Assembly (NCBI GenBank): GCA_047618565.1 | Contig: JBLHKW010000130.1 | Location: forward strand, 1 to 15,278 | Direction of reading: 5' to 3' | Source of the DNA: JBLHKW01 sp047618565 | GTDB lineage: Bacteria; Planctomycetota; UBA1135; GCA-002686595 | Length of the DNA stretch: 15,278 nucleotides | Part shown: in pieces, positions 14,201 through 15,278 of the stretch | Layout: the number at the start of each line of letters is the position of its first letter | Position numbering within the stretch: the stretch's first letter is position 1 | Notes under the pieces: model-generated | What the model saw: only the letters and a program-made list of their open reading frames with translations | What the model was told of the DNA's origin: nothing | Databases searched by the model: none | Made by a program: the position numbers and the translations under genes

Positions 14201-14986
14201 GTCCTCGGGTAGCGTGCGCTCGTAATTCGCCAGGACCGATTCATAGAGCGCGCGTGCCCCGTTCAGGTCGCCCATCCCGTCCATCGAGACCGCCAGACTG
14301 AATCGAGCGGCCACGAGCTCGGGATGGTCCTCAGGCATCGTTCGCTCGAAGCCCGCAACGATCGACTCATCGATCGCGTGCACTCCGGCCAGATCGCCCA
14401 GCTCCGACATCGAGACCGCCAGGGCTGCTCGGGCACGCAAGAGATCGGGGTGATCGGGACCGATGGGGTTCATGACGTCGGGCAATGCCTCAGCCATCAC
14501 CCCCCGAGCATCGAACCGTCGCCCGTCGATGAGAAGCAGCGCGGACTCATCCAGCGCGCGTCGCGCAGCCGCTTCGGCCAGGCGCCCAGCTTCCGTTTCA
14601 GGCGTGGCTACAAGGTGCAGGACTAGGGAGCCGGTCGCGGCGGGGTCACCGGCAACCAGGACCACAAGCCAGTCGCCCACATGCACCTCGAACTGCAGAT
14701 AGGGCGTCGTGCCTCCACCCGAGTTGTCATCCGAGGCAAGCGTGCGCGCTTCGGCGGCGTCGTCGACCTGCAGAAAAAGGTCGAGCTCGGATGTCGTCCA
14801 GATGTGGAGCGTGCCTTCGAACTCGACCTCGTACTCGGCGACGACCGTACCGCCGTGGCCGTCGATCGCGGGTTCATCGAACTCGGTGATCTCGAGCTCC
14901 ATGACGCGATCGAAGGGCGTCGGGGGGACGGGCTCGGATTCCTGGGCGAGGAGTAACGGGATGGTGGCGAGCAGGGCAGGAAGCAT
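11291..14986 (-). CDS. Exported PPC-TPR-CHAT caspase-like protease
   Basis: A 1231-residue protein. Residues 1-15 (MLPALLATIPLLLAQ) are a short hydrophobic signal. Residues 45-127 resemble a bacterial PPC beta domain, with LDLFLQVDD and DDNSGGG. Residues 197-616 are ten 42-residue TPRs of kinesin-light-chain type (GDLAGARALYESVLAGFERT pattern), with an incomplete unit on each side. Residues 620-760 are mainly helical. From about 760 runs a CHAT domain (caspase-like, clan CD), including LFVCADDLLYLLPLDALP (about 884-900), ATHGW with His1061 and LSACETNVG with Cys1142, the expected dyad. An acidic Gly/Ser/Glu insert sits at about 957-1000. CHAT proteins are self- or partner-processing peptidases; the target here is unknown. 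The ATG at 14984-14986 has a GGAT-type ribosome site. The dead paralogue tail ends 12 bp upstream. The signal peptide lacks a basic N-region, so export is probable, not certain. Confidence 0.9.
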   Translation of the reverse strand: MLPALLATIPLLLAQESEPVPPTPFDRVMELEITEFDEPAIDGHGGTVVAEYEVEFEGTLHIWTTSELDLFLQVDDAAEARTLASDDNSGGGTTPYLQFEVHVGDWLVVLVAGDPAATGSLVLHLVATPETEAGRLAEAAARRALDESALLLIDGRRFDARGVMAEALPDVMNPIGPDHPDLLRARAALAVSMSELGDLAGVHAIDESIVAGFERTMPEDHPELVAARFSLAVSMDGMGDLNGARALYESVLANYERTLPEDHADLMRVRVDLAHSMVELGDLVGARALLESIIARYQPTVREDDFALLVVKANLASAVELMGDLSGARALHELVVAGFERTLPEDDHYTLNARINLAACMELMGDLSGARALDESALAGYERTLPEDHPDLLGARLSLALSMDSMGDLAGARALRESVVAGYDRILPKDHPDRLRARGHLAVSMDGMGDLAGSRALYESVLAGFERTLPEDHPDLLAARANVAGSMSQVGDHAGARALYESICAGFERTLPEGHPFLAKIRGNLAVSMEAMGDLAGARALRERVLATRERILPEDHPELLSARGNLANSMMAMGELAEARALHESVLAGCARTLPQGHPDLMRARANVAVLMHSMGDLDGSRVLLSAQLEGMRTRVLASLALAPREARQTVASESHRHSQVLFLSESAGAVLERSTFELTETMRLVAAEAARSLARFEADPELAPMLNEAAEIRRALNDLVAGAARDEVGSEGLPAELTRLSLRRDALERDASRRLAERGVVTVSVDADALTAALAPGDVAIGYRRVMLKHVDPASGEIQAAADHLLAHVLDSDGALSRIDLGPASEVEQIAMAWRAALGAPLLRGLAPEEGEGDPELRAGRELRTKILDPVLAIAGAEVGRLFVCADDLLYLLPLDALPVDGGKEVGEGADDAGSERVGDRMRIVNEVSFARLLAPVGSVEGAPSLLAFGGIDYDAEGAVPDGLVASSAPIESTEDVDGGDSGEGESEASEPEDGPASRSAMPDRFQKLLQARYEAEATADLFEEAFELEPTLLTKRKTTKAALFESASGKRYLHLATHGWFAPESVRSTEDTRGGGESFARMGVQDRVSGLAPMTLCGLALAGANNGRDSLGRVPGILTAEELCSLELSQCELAVLSACETNVGIRRAGQGIQSLQSALYAAGARTSITSLWKVDDAATRRLMEVFYTNLWIDKMGKADALWLAKKALRDEGHPPAHWAGWVLTGDPD
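13139..14398 (-). repeat. Ten tandem 126-bp TPR-coding repeats
   Basis: Each unit encodes 42 residues starting at Gly-Asp-Leu (GGC GAT CTG at 14398) and ending at a hydrophobic-Met pair. The ten units run without gaps or length change. Units sharing ERTLPEDHPDLL are strongly similar at DNA level, while units three and four (about 13895-14146) have diverged most. An in-phase incomplete unit precedes the array, and a degraded eleventh unit follows it. This is a protein-coding tandem repeat, not a CRISPR or a satellite. Confidence 0.9.
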
Positions 14987-14998
14987 GGCGATCCTATC

Positions 14999-15175
14999 TT
15001 AGTTCGGATCGCCGGTGAGTACCCAGCCACCTCCGTGAACAGGCGGATGACCCTCGGTCCGAAGTGCCTTTTTGGCCTCCGATGAGGGCTCAGCCTTCCC
15101 CATATTCGCGATCAGCGGACTGCAGCGGCTGAATCCACTGACCGGCGCGGCGGACCTCGACGTTGGTCCAGTAGG
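14999..15175 (-). pseudogene. Decayed 3' end of a second CHAT gene
   Basis: The minus-strand frame ending at TAA (14999-15001) reads MGKAEPSSEAKKALRTEGHP and ends WVLTGDPN. The intact CHAT protein ends MGKADALWLAKKALRDEGHP through WVLTGDPD. Aligning plus-strand positions, 15001-15118 match 11293-11410 with a constant offset of 3708 bp and no gap; 15141-15175 match 11531-11565 with an offset of 3610. The dead copy has therefore lost 98 bp between the two blocks, which shifts the frame and removes a section of the domain core. In the second block the segment equivalent to the catalytic SACET region is also altered. Similarity fades beyond about 15175. This is the remnant of a tandem paralogue whose stop lies 12 bp before the intact gene's ATG. 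Confidence 0.75.
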
Positions 15176-15235
15176 CACTAGCAGCCCGTTGATAAACTCC
15201 CTACTCGACTTCGCCCTCTCCGCCGCCGCTGCGTC

Positions 15236-15255
15236 GGGGGGGGGGGGGGGGGGGG
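15236..15255. other. Run of 20 consecutive G near the window edge
   Basis: Twenty uninterrupted G residues lie between a GCC-rich stretch and the GCGACC that follows. The flanking 15176-15278 holds no recognisable gene. Homopolymers of this length are very rare in bacteria and typical of no-signal base calls or of a poorly assembled contig end. Confidence 0.6.
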
Positions 15256-15278
15256 CGACCCGCGCCCCGGGCGCGGCC

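Noticed and set aside
13139..14398. Regular repeats as a possible CRISPR array
   Set aside because: Units are 126 bp with no spacer structure and encode in-frame TPR motifs.

Overview
The window is 15.3 kb of GC-rich bacterial DNA, and almost everything lies on the minus strand. The G/C-ending codons, a eukaryote-type adenylosuccinate lyase, and a secreted PPC-TPR-CHAT protein suggest a Planctomycetota-like or similarly GC-rich environmental bacterium. This is an inference without a phylogenetic marker, and I hold it loosely.

Layout from left to right. Positions 1-380 are mobile-element debris: the C-terminal end of an IS5-type transposase (2-208), then an orphan end that looks like an IS21-family terminus (about 325-378). 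A tRNA-Gly(GCC) gene (662-736, minus) follows, with a plausible promoter and terminator, and its 3' end points at the debris. Next come, all on the minus strand: thiD (800-1639), a DHH/DHHA1 phosphoesterase (1632-2798), a candidate 30-residue ORF with a perfect Shine-Dalgarno sequence (3075-3167), a secreted DUF885 metallopeptidase-like protein (3179-4954), and a sugar phosphate isomerase/epimerase-like TIM barrel (5018-5944) behind a consensus extended -10 promoter. Further right are a ZnT9-like CDF cation transporter (6160-7155), purB (7187-8623), a VanZ-family membrane protein (8693-9253), an RsbW-like anti-sigma/ATPase protein (9243-9725), nadC (9722-10711) and a small membrane-anchored helix-hairpin-helix protein (10650-11186).

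The right third is one large gene (11291-14986). It encodes a 1231-residue protein with a signal-like N-terminus, a PPC-like beta domain, ten 42-residue kinesin-light-chain-type TPRs and a CHAT caspase-like peptidase domain with an apparent His/Cys dyad. Directly upstream (14999 to about 15175) is the decayed 3' end of a second, paralogous CHAT gene carrying a 98-bp frameshifting deletion. A run of 20 G at 15236-15255 near the window edge looks like a sequencing or assembly artefact.

Several neighbours overlap and are probably translationally coupled: HhH-nadC-RsbW-like-VanZ, and DHH-thiD. Most genes are housekeeping (NAD, purine and thiamine synthesis). The least ordinary parts are the CHAT locus with its dead paralogue and the mobile debris at the tRNA.
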